Assembly: GCA_004151065.3 (NCBI GenBank)
Contig: NWUY0300066158.1
Coordinates: forward strand, 1-15,886
Reading direction: 5' to 3'
From: Larix sibirica
Taxonomy: Eukaryota; Streptophyta; Pinopsida; Pinales; Pinaceae
DNA: 15,886 bases
Under the pieces are notes generated by a model. It was not told where the DNA came from. It saw only the letters and a list, made by a program, of their open reading frames with translations, and did not search any database. Position 1 is the first letter of the stretch. Each line of letters starts with the position of its first letter. This document shows positions 1 to 10,354 of the stretch, piece after piece. The translations under genes and the position numbers were made by a program.

Positions 1-46
1 TACCGGTATATACACCAGTGTATATACACTGGTGTATATTCCGGTA
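1..46. repeat. Near-perfect 46-bp palindrome
   Basis: Bases 1-23 and 24-46 are reverse complements with one mismatched pair (7/40). The centre is TATATA and the outer arms carry CCGG. It could form a long hairpin, and could be a small inverted-repeat element or the end of one cut by the window edge. It is not coding. The function is unknown. Confidence 0.85.
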
Positions 47-158
47 TATAGAACCTTCATAGAATAAACCAACATTCTGTCACTAGAATAGTCCTGGTTG
101 CAATTACATTAAAAAAACAAAAATATTACCAAAGCAACTTTCTACCATCGATCCAACT

Positions 159-722
159 TTAAAACATAAACATCTCATCAAGACGACCAACCTTTGTACT
201 GACTTCCTTCCCATCAAATATATTCACCTGATAATGACCCGACCTTAGTTCCAATCCTTCTTTAGATAATCTGTCATCTATGATATTATGAGCACTAGGA
301 ATATGCTAATATTAGGTCTGTAAAAAGGAAGTTGAATTGTCCAAAGTTTGTTGCGCTAGATTTTGTAGATTAATATTCTAAATATGATCATCTTGATTTA
401 TCCATCTTATACTGTAGCCAAAGGAATATTATGAGAATAAACAAAGTTGAGGAGCAAGAGCAAAGATAAAAATTCGTCCTAGTTATTTAAACCCCAATCC
501 AGCAATGGCCTGGAAAGTATGATAGCATTCCATATTAGTATATATTGCAAACCCCAAGCCACAGATGGAATCTTGGCCTTGATAGGCCCCATCAAAATAT
601 TCCCACGATGCAGCTTGGTCAATCTCCACTGTGCAATTCAACCTACCAGTAGGAAGAACAATAGATTCCACATAATGGTTAAAAATATCGACAACTTGGA
701 TGACGATCACTTCGTGTGGCAT
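159..722 (-). pseudogene. LINE ORF2 C-terminal RNase H domain, decayed
   Basis: One frame runs from 722 down to a natural-looking stop at 159-161. It is interrupted by the stop at 483-485 and by several more below it. Early in the domain is WEYFDGAYQG, fitting the first strand of an RNase H (RVT_3 type) with its catalytic Asp. Near the middle is RWINQDD, and towards the end IDDRLSKEGLEL, which resembles the final acidic motif. The second and third acidic positions look degraded. The domain would remove RNA from the RNA/DNA hybrid during LINE copying; a group of plant L1-clade elements carries such a C-terminal domain. Its frame differs from the zf-RVT module next to it, so a frameshift lies between 722 and 824. 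Confidence 0.75.
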
Positions 723-823
723 AATTTTACTTCAAAGATAGCCACATTACATGCAATTCATATACTCTAGGAAACAACCAATGGAAGTGAACGCATTTTT
801 TTTTCAATTTGATACAAGAAAAC

Positions 824-1290
824 CTACTCCTCAATACACCCATCAACACTATCTAATTCCCACTTACTAGGAATATTGAGCGCCCTGATTATATCGATCC
901 ACACCAAGGCTAAAAATTTACAATGAATGGATAAATGGGGTATGTCCTCTCTACTTTCTTTACACAAGTAACATATTCTCGACCCGCTCCACTTTTTTTT
1001 GCAACACATTCCACATTAATATATTCCATTGATAATCAACCACATAGCTATAATGGATTTGGGTGGAGCATGAAGTTTCCACAAGGGATTCCACCACCAA
1101 GAGACTAGGGGAGCTCTGCCTTCAACTATTGCTTGGTAACCACATTTGGCAGAATATGAGCCTCTAGTAGAGTTGAATACCCACGCAATATCATCAACTT
1201 GTTTCATGATCCAGATATGAGCACTATGAAGAGCACGTACAAATCTATCCCAAGTTGGTTTCCATTGCTCATAAATCCCCAACTAATCTA
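824..1290 (-). pseudogene. LINE ORF2 zinc-binding region (zf-RVT)
   Basis: This is the module following the reverse transcriptase in plant LINE ORF2. In one frame it shows WNPLWKLHAPPKS, typical of the zf-RVT entry, then a stop at 1016-1018, then CYLC followed by HLSIHC (positions 920-973). Cys, Cys, His and Cys form a plausible zinc site. In the living protein it would help bind the LINE RNA or target DNA. The frame ends with a stop at 824-826, before the RNase H part. The identification rests on motif order and spacing as well as on the flanking domains. Confidence 0.8.
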
Positions 1291-1911
1291 TTGTTTGCCA
1301 ACCTTGATGCTAAATATTAGTAGTAATCGGATTTTCCAGGAGAGTCAAAGTAGCCTTAGCTTGCTCCTGGAGAAAATTAACAATCAAAGTTGGTATGACA
1401 ATATCCCTACTGTAGCCCACGATTACATCAACCCCAATTCTCAATGGATAACCTTTCCCAACTTTTCATGCAAGATACTCTGCAATGACTACGAAGGATA
1501 AAGAGAGAGCCTTCCATTGGTTGGATACACAAACAATAGATTTAGGTTCCTTTCTAATCTAATCCACAATCGATCCAGATTGTAGATATTTTTCAATAAG
1601 AATTTCCTTCCATAAGCTCTGTTTCTTTATAAAATTCCATAGAGATCATGAAACCAAAACTTTTCCAAATATAATCGAGTCCTTGAGACCGCACCCCCCC
1701 ATTTTTTGGGAAGAGCAATCCGCTTCCAACTCGCTAGATGAAGAACCCTATATTCATGACTGCCATGCCAAATATAATTGGAACAAAGCTTGTGTATGGA
1801 ATTTAAGATGTCTTTTGGAATATACGCAAGTAAATGCAAATGTATTGGTTTTGCCTTGAGAAAGGATTTGACCAAGACCAACTTGCCAGCTCGCATGAAG
1901 AACCTATTACA
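1291..1911 (-). pseudogene. LINE ORF2 connection region between RT and zf-RVT
   Basis: The best-preserved piece is the minus-strand frame at 1627-1896, with RAGKLVLVKSFLKAKPIHLH, then LASWKRIALPKKWGG. These are characteristic of the RT C-terminal or thumb side and the segment after it in plant LINEs. Below 1627 another frame has LSLSF and GKGYPLRIGVD, matching the linker that precedes zf-RVT, again with stops. It has no independent enzymatic activity. It is broken by at least one frameshift near 1620 and by several stops. Confidence 0.72.
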
Positions 1912-3017
1912 CTAGAAGTGTATCCTCTTCTCGATTCTACCAACTAACCAAAGCCAATCCACCTTACGGTAATTATTGGGATTGATTATGAAAATGAGGT
2001 ATTTAATACCATCATTAAGTTCCCCTTGAATACATGGAACCCTATTCCGAAGAAGTTCCAATAAATGACCATCCAAAGAAAAAGCATAAGAAACATATTT
2101 TACTATGTTAATTTCCATACTAGTTCCTACACAATAGGTATTGAGAATATATAGAATCGTTTGTATTTCAAAATTTGTTCCAAAACTAAAAATAAGAAAA
2201 TCGTTAATGAATAAAAGGTGTTTCAATGAATATTCCTACCAACCAGAACACCTTCTATCAAACTTTGATGTTTGGCATTAAGCAAGCATCTACTTAGAAC
2301 CTCCACAACCATTAAGAATAAGTAGGGTGATAATGGTCACCCTTGTCAGAGTCCATGAGACAGTTGAAGGAATGGATATACCACACCATTAATCAAGACC
2401 GGCATCTGAATAGAGAACACACAAACCATAATCCATTGAACCATACTTAAAGAGAAGCCAACCCGCAACAAGATCAAATGTAAATATGTCCATGGAACCT
2501 GATCATATTCCTTCGAGAGGTCAAGCTTCATTACCAATGAGGGTGAGGAATGAAATTTTATACTGTGTAAGGCCTCCTGAGAATAGCTGACCACCTAATG
2601 AATGCTTCTACCCTTTAAATAGCCAAACTGTTTAGCAAATATGGCCCTAGATAGGATGGGCTTGATACTGATAGCTATAACCTTAACAATGATCATATAC
2701 ACCATATTACAAAGCGATCATATAGGTTGGTAATCGTTAAATGTCTCTGGGTGATCATATTTTGGGATGAGCACCAAGAACATTGAATTGATACTTCCAG
2801 GCACCTTCCCACCCAACCTCACTTCTTCAACGACCCTAACCAAATATTCACCAATCATGTCAAAAAAGGAAATGAAGAATTCAATGGTCCATCCATCAGG
2901 ATCGAGACTTCTATCTTTGTTGAAAGTATTCATCACCATTAGCAATTCATCCTTTGAGACCTCCTTATAAATTTCCTCCCCTTCGTCATATTCCACAAAC
3001 CTTGGATATATATGGGC
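1912..3017 (-). pseudogene. LINE ORF2 reverse transcriptase domain, decayed
   Basis: The RT N-terminal region starts just after an internal deletion junction near 3018 and includes SLDPDGWTIEFF and LVLIPKYDHPETFNDYQPI. The palm motif KLDLSKEYDQV lies at 2502-2522 and keeps its Asp. A further frame (1912-2226) has HLLFINDFLIF, where the family expects an aromatic-Ala-Asp-Asp active site. Here it reads FIND (2200-2211), so one catalytic Asp has become Asn. Frames change between about 2340 and 2230, and stops are frequent. It would have primed and copied LINE RNA at a nicked target site; it cannot be active now. Confidence 0.88.
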
Positions 3018-3352
3018 ATCGTTATAGGGCTCGTATATATTCAAAATAGATAAAAATTCACCCAGGCTACAACTCTCCACTTCTGTAAATAGACCCAAAA
3101 CAATGGAAAAACATTAAATAACCAAATGGTATCCTTCCACCCGGTTAGTATACCCCCCGAATTCCCAACCGAATCAATAGCCATAAATTCCCAATTTGGA
3201 AAAACTGATTTAGAAGCAAAGCATACGGAATTTCCCTTACCCATAGTCTCCCGGGAAAGAAGAATGTTCAGGTTATTGACCTTAACAAGACAACTGAGAG
3301 AGATTCTTTTGGCCTGGATCCCTAGCCTTGGATCATTGATAAATAAAATCAT
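3018..3352 (-). pseudogene. LINE ORF2 endonuclease, N-terminal part only
   Basis: The frame starts at an ATG at 3352. It shows LGIQAKRISLSCLV, then SRETM (with the Glu expected of an exonuclease/endonuclease/phosphatase-fold nuclease), then GNSGGILTGWKD. A frameshift near 3100 moves the reading to the frame of 2718-3098, where LFTEVESCSLGEFLSILNIY continues the same domain. About 110 residues of endonuclease remain. After the residues YND (near 3018) the sequence jumps to the pre-RT segment, so the catalytic C-terminal half and the linker to RT are missing. The deletion is inferred from domain order. Confidence 0.72.
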
Positions 3353-3408
3353 CTTTTAAGATCTAGAGAATGAGGGATATGTGCTCTAAGTATCCCTAAT
3401 ATCAATGC

Positions 3409-3985
3409 TTACCAACCTTGGTGGACTTCTTTATATGCGTTTTCCTTAGTGTGACGAAGCTTAGATTTCCTTCCAACACCCATATAACTATTCACCCACC
3501 CCCCGGGGTCCATATCCAATCCCATTGAGAGGGAAGACAAGGTGCCCTCTTTAAACTTACAGGGCCATAAATCGTAATGGCCACCCCCTCTTATACCATA
3601 AATCGAAGATGAAGATTGACCATGATGGGAAGGGGGATCCAGTAGTGCGTCTATATAAAATGCAGAACTAGGAACCAAATCCATTTTATGTGGACCCCCC
3701 TGAGAAGAACAAGGAAACAAAGGTTTGACTGGAGATACCTAACCACCGAATTCACATCACTTCAAGTTCCCACTCATTTGACCCCTGTCCATAAATGAAT
3801 CGAGATCCCTCACCATCCCCAAAATACCACTAGATTTATCATGTGAATTAGACGAGAGTGACTTACTGTAATCAAATTCGACACCCACAGATTCAATTTT
3901 TGGCATGAAATTTTGTGAATAACGAAGATCCCTTTGAAGGCCCTTATATATTAAATCTTTTTGACACTCTTTTGGTCATATTTTG
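3409..3985 (-). pseudogene. LINE ORF1 C-terminal part, decayed
   Basis: The frame at 3409-3720 ends in a stop at 3409-3411, about 57 bp before the ORF2 start, as expected for ORF1 followed by ORF2. It carries a basic tail (GVGRKSKLRHTKENAYKEV) and Gly/Ser-rich low-complexity sequence. Upstream, a second frame from about 3985 to 3760 has KGLQRDLRYSQNF and later ends in TGA, so there is a frameshift near 3740. In plant LINEs ORF1 encodes an RNA-binding chaperone-like protein. The RNA-recognition and zinc-knuckle portions are absent here, probably cut off by the neighbouring LTR element. Recognition depends mainly on position and the basic tail. Confidence 0.58.
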
Positions 3986-3989
3986 CATA

Positions 3990-5673
3990 TTTTTGCTATC
4001 TATACTGATCATTCCTAAGGGGTAATCTGTCGAGTTTGGCATCGTTATATGGTGATCATGTTCCTTGCATATTTGTTACTTAACTAATGAGTAGGAATGG
4101 TTATGATGCTTTTGGATACCTAAGATGAACTTGGTGTTTTAAGATCGTTGCCTGTTATACTTTTTGGAAGCTGCATAAAGTTTTTTGAAGGAGATGCAGA
4201 ACATGTTATAGATTGGCTACAGAACCTGCAATAGAATAGCCGCGGAATCCATATTTCCAAGCAACAAAACCAACATAATGTTGATCAAGGAATTAATTCT
4301 TGGAATTCATGAAGAGGTTATGACATGATTTACAAGGTATCATTGATCATATCGTTGGGATGCAGAACCAAGTGGAACGGTTCCACAACCAACGAAGGAA
4401 CAACTGCGGAAAATTTCTAGGATGACCTGTAGTGTATTAAACACAACCCATAACCTCCTCTGAATTGTTGCGCTAGTTGGACTGATAGATTCCTCTATCT
4501 TTAGAGCCAATCTCATCTCTGCAAGGTCGCGATTTCAAAATGGTTCACAAGATTTCAGGGAGATCGAGTTGACAGTTTACCATTTTACCATTTTGTTGTA
4601 ACTTCGGATTATGGATTCGAACGCTTAGCTCTTTTCATGTTTTGTAAATTGTATAAAGACTTCGATTCTCCTGAGAGGGGGATTAGACATATCCTTGCAC
4701 ATAATTGTTGAACCTTCATGTACTCAGACTTATTATTTTATAAAATTTTATGCTGCTGGTTCTTGATGCGTTGATTAATTTTGTGTGATTGAGTGGCTTG
4801 CCCCCCTTCCAAAGACAGGTGTTGTTGTAGATTAGTTTCTTTCTTTCTTTTCTGCAATTTATAACTGAATGGTGTGATTTAATTTAATTTTAAGCAGTTG
4901 TGAAATTTTCATTAAAGCTTAGAGTAGGTTTGGATTAATTATTTTCTACAGTTATTTTTGAGTGGTGTGATTGTGTGGTTTGAGAACTGTGTGAGAATGA
5001 AATGTCAATTGGATTGATTTATCATATGGATGCTTAGATTAGAGACATATTGTCTTGGCAATCGATTCAGAGTTGTAGTTTCCATTAAATTTGTTAACGT
5101 AAGTCATTTAATTGATTTTGTTTTTTTTGTAGATGTGTGGATTACAGATTTAATTATTGATTCGATTATAATTTCTTCTTTCTTGAATCATAATTAGGAT
5201 TGAGTTATTTTTGTATTTATTGAATCCTTCGTATATAATAGATTAATATTTTCCTGGATTATTTTCTTTCTGTTGATAGATAGTTGAATCCGTTTTCTGT
5301 AATTCAAATAGGTGCAATTCCTTGTGGCAATTTAAATAGAGTTTTCCATGTTTTAGATTAATTTGATGAAAATCATGCTATGAATAATTAGTTAAGAAAT
5401 CTTGAGTTGTGTGGTATTTCAAGTAAATAGTATTACTTTTACTTACATAGATAGTTGTTATGGAATTAGCCTTCTGCCAAGACTATTCATAATCCCCTGA
5501 TTGAAGCTCCCAACATTTAGAATAGTTGCACAATTTACAGACCCATTCAAATGCAGTGACTGGCATATACATTGTCTGGTAACTCACAAGTTTACAGAAC
5601 CTCGGGTTGACAATTAATGCACACTTCTTAGTTATTTCTCTAGTTAATTAAGAGACAATTAAAAATCCCATCA
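3990..5673 (+). repeat. Probable 5' LTR of the gypsy element (left end unresolved)
   Basis: This is about 1.7 kb of AT-rich sequence without a supported gene. It sits immediately before a primer binding site, so its right end is the LTR end, at TCA 5671-5673 or CCA 5668-5670. The left end cannot be fixed; it is placed where LINE ORF1 coding sequence fades (about 3985). The region contains a TATAAAG sequence and a short TTTC run near 4838-4852. No second copy was recognised downstream, so terminal-repeat identity cannot be shown from the window. Confidence 0.5.
4652..4658 (+). promoter_or_regulatory. Candidate LTR TATA box (TATAAAG)
   Basis: TATAAAG stands in a moderately GC-containing part of the presumed LTR, about 1 kb before its right end. 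An LTR promoter is expected there, but the motif is short and the surrounding DNA is AT-rich, so this could be chance. Confidence 0.25.
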
Positions 5674-5676
5674 TTT

Positions 5677-5694
5677 TGGTGCCCTTGCCGGGGA
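5677..5694 (+). other. Primer binding site, tRNA-Asp type
   Basis: TGGTGCCCTTGCCGGGGA lies three bases after a possible LTR end (TCA at 5671-5673). It starts with TGG, which pairs with the CCA end of a tRNA. It resembles the tRNA-Asp-complementary primer sites of plant Athila-like elements, with about two substitutions, one of them CG to TG. Reverse transcription of the element RNA would have started here. It fixes the orientation and the right edge of the 5' LTR. Confidence 0.8.
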
Positions 5695-5810
5695 GTTTCC
5701 ACGACCACTGTTATCTTTTTGGATTGGTGATTTTTTTATGCTTTGATAGCTGTTTTCGTGTGTTGAATTTATTTTTTGGAGTGAATTTTGTGTGATTTTT
5801 GTGAGGAGGG

Positions 5811-7795
5811 ATAGCAGAGATTAGTAAGACGCAAAGACGACCTCACTGTAGCATTGATGCAGTGTAATAGCCTACCACAAGTCTCTACTATTCTGAATCA
5901 TGTTGGTTATTCATACACAGAATTACAGATAGCACAGGTAGACTTGTTTATGCTTACAACACTCCCCTAGATACTAACCGTGCAGGAATTTCAATAAGAA
6001 AAGGTGGTGCCCCGAGACAGTCACAGAGAAGGATACATCCTGTGAATACTCCAGAAAGGAAGGGTTCAGTAGAAGTGGAAGAAGGGTCTGTACATTCCAC
6101 TAATCTTGCAGGAAAAATTGTTTCATCAACTTGGACTGAAGGTGTGCTGCCAATTGTTGAATCTGTTTAAGAAGGAGAACCTTTTGCTCAGTCTGGTACT
6201 GATATTCAGTTGAACAAAGAACAAGAATATGTGGATTTTCCACCTTCTGCAGGATCAACATCGTTCGAAGGTTCTTGGGTAAATATGGATGGAGATGCTG
6301 AGCATATTCCTAACAAGGAGGAAACAACCACGGAGACCGGAACAAGCACCTTCGAGTTCCCAATTAGAAACCCATGGGCTACACTGATAGCACAAATGAA
6401 GAATATTCCACACTCAGCCTTGGCAAATTTCCATGGCATGGCTAATGAAGACCCAGACACGTTCCTGTTTGAGTTCAATGTCCTCTGCAGGAGCTATGAC
6501 TATGTCATAGATGACCATAAATTGAAACTTTTTCCAACTACCTTGAAAAATATGGCACTCCGTTGGTTCATGGGGTTGAGGAGAGATAACATCTCCACCG
6601 GGGTACAAATGAAGAATGCCTTCTTGGATAAAAATCAGGAATATTGCCAGGATAAATACCGAAGGAAGCAATCTTTAAGATGACCCAGCAGGAGGATGAA
6701 AGCTTGGAGGATTATGTGGAGAGGTTTCAGTATAACTTACAGAGGTCAAGACAGAATACATTGAACGCTGACACATTAAAAAAATTGCTGCTACAAGGGA
6801 TTAGAGATGACTGTATTGAGGTCTTAAATTTAATGGGTGCAGGGGATGTATCCCTATTGAAATATGTAGAGATCTGTGATCTCTGCAGAAGATATTCAAG
6901 GAACGCTTCTAGATCAGGGAGAGGACTCAGAGATGCAGTAAACTGAACCACTAAGACTTCAAAGGAAGGTATTTCAAGGATGGAAATTGTTAACCTCCTA
7001 GAATATTTTAAAACTAACATACTTAGCTCTCTGATTTCCCAACTAGATGCATTATACATGAAAAAGAGAAAACAAGAAGAAGATCGAGCCATGGCAATAT
7101 TCTGCCCTAAATGCAGAAAGAAGCATCCCCTGAAGGACTGCCCTCTAGAAAAAGTGGAAATCTGCCTCATCTATGATAAGGATCACCCTACCAAGGACTG
7201 TCCCTCGCTTCTAGGACTAAAGGTTGTATATGCTGAATCAAAAAGAATCCATGGCAGCCTCGAACTCCAGGTACGATGTCAGATCTTATGCAATCATTTA
7301 ATCCTTATTGGAATAGTCTGCATAAACCAAAATCACCACAAGTATCTCAACCTTGGTACCCTCCTGTGCCTCAACATCCCTAGACACCTCCATATCCACA
7401 AAGCACACCTTGGCAACCAAATTGGAGAAATCTAGCCTTTGGAAACCAACAACAAGCTCATCTACAACATCCTCATCAATTTCAATTCTCACCCATACAA
7501 CCACCCATACAACCACCTTTACAACCTCAACTAACACTACCCCCAGGAAACCCACCCCCTACGCCACTTCTTCCTACACAAGCGGCCCCTAACCCCAACA
7601 ATAAAGTGGGGAAGCCAATATTGGCTGCGAAACCAATAAATTATCCCACATATTCCATTTCCTCCATTGATTGCAATGATATCCAGTTACGTTTTGGGAG
7701 GAATATTAATAAGACTTTCTCTCCTATAATCATAGAAGAGGACACTAAAAAAACATCAGAAAATATATTAGATCATCCAGAGGAAAATATCCATC
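5811..7795 (+). pseudogene. gag (capsid/nucleocapsid), decayed
   Basis: A frame starts at ATA 5811-5813 (GGGATAGCAGAG), plausibly a decayed ATG, and runs with stops (for example 6168-6170) into the capsid-like part, with NPWATLIAQMKNIPHSALANF and later ALRWFMGL. This is the Retrotrans_gag type. A frameshift near 6655 leads to KEAIFKMTQQEDESLEDYVERF-like sequence, with a stop at 6944-6946. Two zinc knuckles follow. The first is CPKCRKKHPLKDC (7103-7141). The second, CLIYDKDHPTKDC (7163-7201), has lost its second Cys to Tyr. Past a frameshift near 7265 comes a Pro/Gln-rich tail with one TAG (near 7380). Gag would form the particle and bind element RNA. Confidence 0.87.
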
Positions 7796-8626
7796 CTCCC
7801 TCCCATAAAGCCACAACTACCAGAGGATCAACAACATCCACCATATCCCGAGAGACTAAACATAGACAAACCTTTGAATAAGCCAGAATTTGACCTCTTG
7901 GGAGAACTACGCAATGTATGTGTTAAAATCCCACTATTCCAAGCTATTAAGGACATCCCTATTTACTCCAAAGCTGTCAGAGCGTTACGCCTTAAAAAAC
8001 CAGGCAGGAAACAGAAAGATCCACAAACAGTCAATGTTATTGGGGATCTAACAGATTTAATGATGGGAAACACTCTTGCTGCTAAATATTCAGACCCTGG
8101 CAGTCTTGTGGTGAGAGTACAAATCAATGGTGTCTCTCTTTCTAACACAATGATAGATTTGGGGGCTTCCATCAATGTTATGACAAAGAAGACAATGGAA
8201 AGATTGGGGCTCACAACTCTAAGACAAACTACTACAATGCTGCAATTGGCTGATCAATCGTCTATTAGACTAGAAGGCATCATTGAAGATGTTCTCATTT
8301 CTGTAGACTCATGGGAGTACCTTGCAGAATTTATGGTTTTGCAGACTAAGTCAAACCTATGGGGATATTATCTAATTCTTGGTCGACCCTGGATTGCCAC
8401 TGCTGACACCTATATTGGCTGTCGATCAGGGAGCATGCGAATCTCTCATGGAAATTCTTTCAAAGAACTCACACTATACCCTCTCTCCAAGCAAAATGTG
8501 GAACAAGAACTTCCACTCTGGCCAAATGGTGAGCAATCATATGAAGAAGATCACACCCAAAAACTCTTTGTAATAGAACAATTGCTTGCTGGAAAAGAAC
8601 AAACGAAGGATGATACAATTAATTAG
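7796..8626 (+). pseudogene. Retropepsin-like protease and gag-pro linker
   Basis: This frame is open to a TAG at 8624-8626. The N-terminal part has PEFDLLGELRNVCVKIPLF, the conserved segment before the protease in Athila-like polyproteins. The aspartic protease site is MIDLGASINVM, with DLGAS at 8156-8170. Downstream LILGRPWIATADTYIGCRSG matches the conserved C-terminal part of the fold. The protease would cut the Gag-Pol precursor inside the particle. This is the best-preserved section of the element, with about 275 codons uninterrupted. It joins gag by a frameshift near 7795 and continues in the same frame into the RT linker. Confidence 0.9.
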
Positions 8627-9880
8627 TTTATGGTAAACTCTTGTATGACATTTAGAGAAACATCTGCAAATTTGAATTCTTTATTGGAATCTGTTGCCCA
8701 AAACAATATCTCTTTAGCCAGTTCCTCCAATTCTGAGATAATTCCAAAGCCTCTCATTGATACCATCAATACTGCCATCAAAGAAGTAGAGATTGAACCG
8801 GGGAAAATGCTAAAACTCGGTGCTACATTAACATACTAGCAAACAACCAAGCTCACTAACGTATTGCAAAAACATAAAGAAGCATACACTTGGTATTATA
8901 GAGACATGAAAGGTCTCCATCCTGACTTATGTACACATCATATATACACCAGAGATGAGTGCAGGACAATCCGACAACCGCAACGCATAATGAACCCTGC
9001 GTTATGAGAAATAGTCAAGGAGGAACTTCAGAAGTTGTTGGCTGCAAATTTCATTTATCCCATATCAGACAACAAATGGGTCTCCCCACTAGTGATAGTT
9101 CCCAAAAAGAATGGAAAGTGGCGCATTTGTGTGGATTATAGGGATCTAAACAAGGAAACTCACAAGGATCATTTTCTGCTGCCTTTCATCAATCAAGTGC
9201 TGGATACGCTCACTGGGAAAAAGTACTTCTCCTTCTTGGACAACTTCAATGAGTACAATCAGATCAATATAGCACCTTAGGACCAAGAAAAAACAACGTT
9301 CACATGTCCATGGGGGACATTTGCATACCGAGTTCTTCCCTTCGGATTACGTAATGTCGTCACTACATTCCAACGCGCAGTCCTCATCATATTTGCTGAC
9401 TTGATTCATGAAAGCATGGAGGCCTATATGGATGACTTTACCTCTCATGGAGGAGACTTTGATGAATCTTTGGAGAACTTGGAAAAAGTTCTTACCAGGT
9501 GCAAGGAGGTGAATCTGTCTCAACAATGAAAAGTGCAAGATGTTGTTAACAGAGGGAGTTGTATTAGGCCATCTCATCTCACCAGAAGGTATTAAGGTAG
9601 ACCCAACAAAAATACATGTAATTCTTAGCCTGCTAGTGCCTCGAATGTAAAAAGAGGTACGCAGTTTTATTGGTTATGCAAGACATTATAGAAGGTTTGT
9701 GCATAATTTTTCAAAAATTGCTTGTCCTCTATTTTTGTTGATGTCGAAAAATGCAGAGTTCGAATGGTCTGACTCTTGTCAAATGGCTTGGGAGACATTA
9801 AAACAAAAAGTTTCAACAACACCTGTCCTATGAGGGCCTAGTTGGTCCCTGCCTTTCATAATATCAACAGACGCACCATT
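8627..9880 (+). pseudogene. Reverse transcriptase domain, decayed
   Basis: The protease frame continues through TAG 8837-8839, a TGA near 9006 and TAG 9278-9280. It shows EELQKLLAANFIYPISDNKW, PLVIVPKKNGKWRICVDYRD, FAYRVLPFGLRN and the catalytic YMDD at 9425-9436, which is intact. Near 9515 a one-base shift changes frame, after which NNEKCKMLLTEGVVLGHLIS and SFIGYARHYRRFVHNFSKIA complete the fingers-palm-thumb order, with two further stops. It would copy element RNA into DNA. The active-site residues survive although the gene is broken, so decay has been by scattered stops and indels. Confidence 0.93.
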
Positions 9881-10354
9881 GGTGGATTTCTCGGGCAACA
9901 AGAAGCGCAGACGCCTTATGCCATCTACTTCATTAGCAAAAATCCGACCTCTGCAGAATTGAACTACACAGTGACGGAGAAGGAATTCCTTGCTGTCATC
10001 TATGCTATCAACAAGTTCCATCACTGCATCACCGGTTACTCAGTAATCATGCACACCGATCACTCTGCCATTAAATACCTCATGAATAAACCTATCACTA
10101 ATGGTAGAGTGACTAGGTGGTTATTGCTATTACATGAATTTGACATCTCAATCGTAGACAGACCAGGGAAATATAATTTAGTCACTGATTTTCTTTCAAG
10201 ATTAATTAATAATGATGTATCACCACCTGTTGATGATGTCTTTCCAGATGAACATTTGTTCGCTGTGTCTACTAATACACCTTGGTTTGTAGACATTGCA
10301 AAATATTTGGATGCAAGTAAAATCCCGATGCATCTCTCACCAAAGGAAAAATAA
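9881..10354 (+). pseudogene. RNase H domain of the gypsy pol
   Basis: A frameshift near 9880 separates the start (PFIISTDA, with the first catalytic Asp, in the RT frame) from the rest. The rest shows GGFLGQQEAQTPYAIYFISK, YTVTEKEFLAVIYAINKF (with the Glu), HTDHSAIKYLM and VDRPGKYNLVTDFLSRL. These are the standard gypsy RNase H motifs. It would degrade template RNA during reverse transcription. The frame is otherwise open to TAA 10352-10354, and the same frame leads on into integrase. Confidence 0.9.

Larger units (their letters stand above)
159..3985 (-). mobile_element. Decayed L1-type LINE (non-LTR retrotransposon)
   Basis: Minus-strand coding remnants appear in the order expected for a plant L1-clade LINE: ORF1 tail, endonuclease, reverse transcriptase, connection region, zf-RVT module and C-terminal RNase H. 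All parts lie in one orientation but in changing frames with many stops. The element is shorter than a full plant LINE because ORF1 lacks its N-terminal part and the endonuclease is internally deleted. The ORF2 stop is visible at 159-161. No poly(A) tail was found beyond it; the A-rich stretch near 110-126 would be poly(T) on the coding strand. The ORF1 end near 3985 abuts the AT-rich region taken as a gypsy LTR, which may have inserted into the LINE. Confidence 0.87.

Noticed and set aside
110-126. LINE poly(A) tail
   Set aside because: The run is A on the plus strand, which is T on the LINE coding strand, so it has the wrong polarity for a tail.
6727-7170. Minus-strand open frame of 147 codons opposite gag
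   Set aside because: It lies antisense to recognisable gag sequence, including the first zinc knuckle, and shows no domain of its own.
7298-7555. Minus-strand Val-rich open frame
   Set aside because: It is the complement of the Pro/Gln-rich gag tail; the Val-rich composition follows from that.
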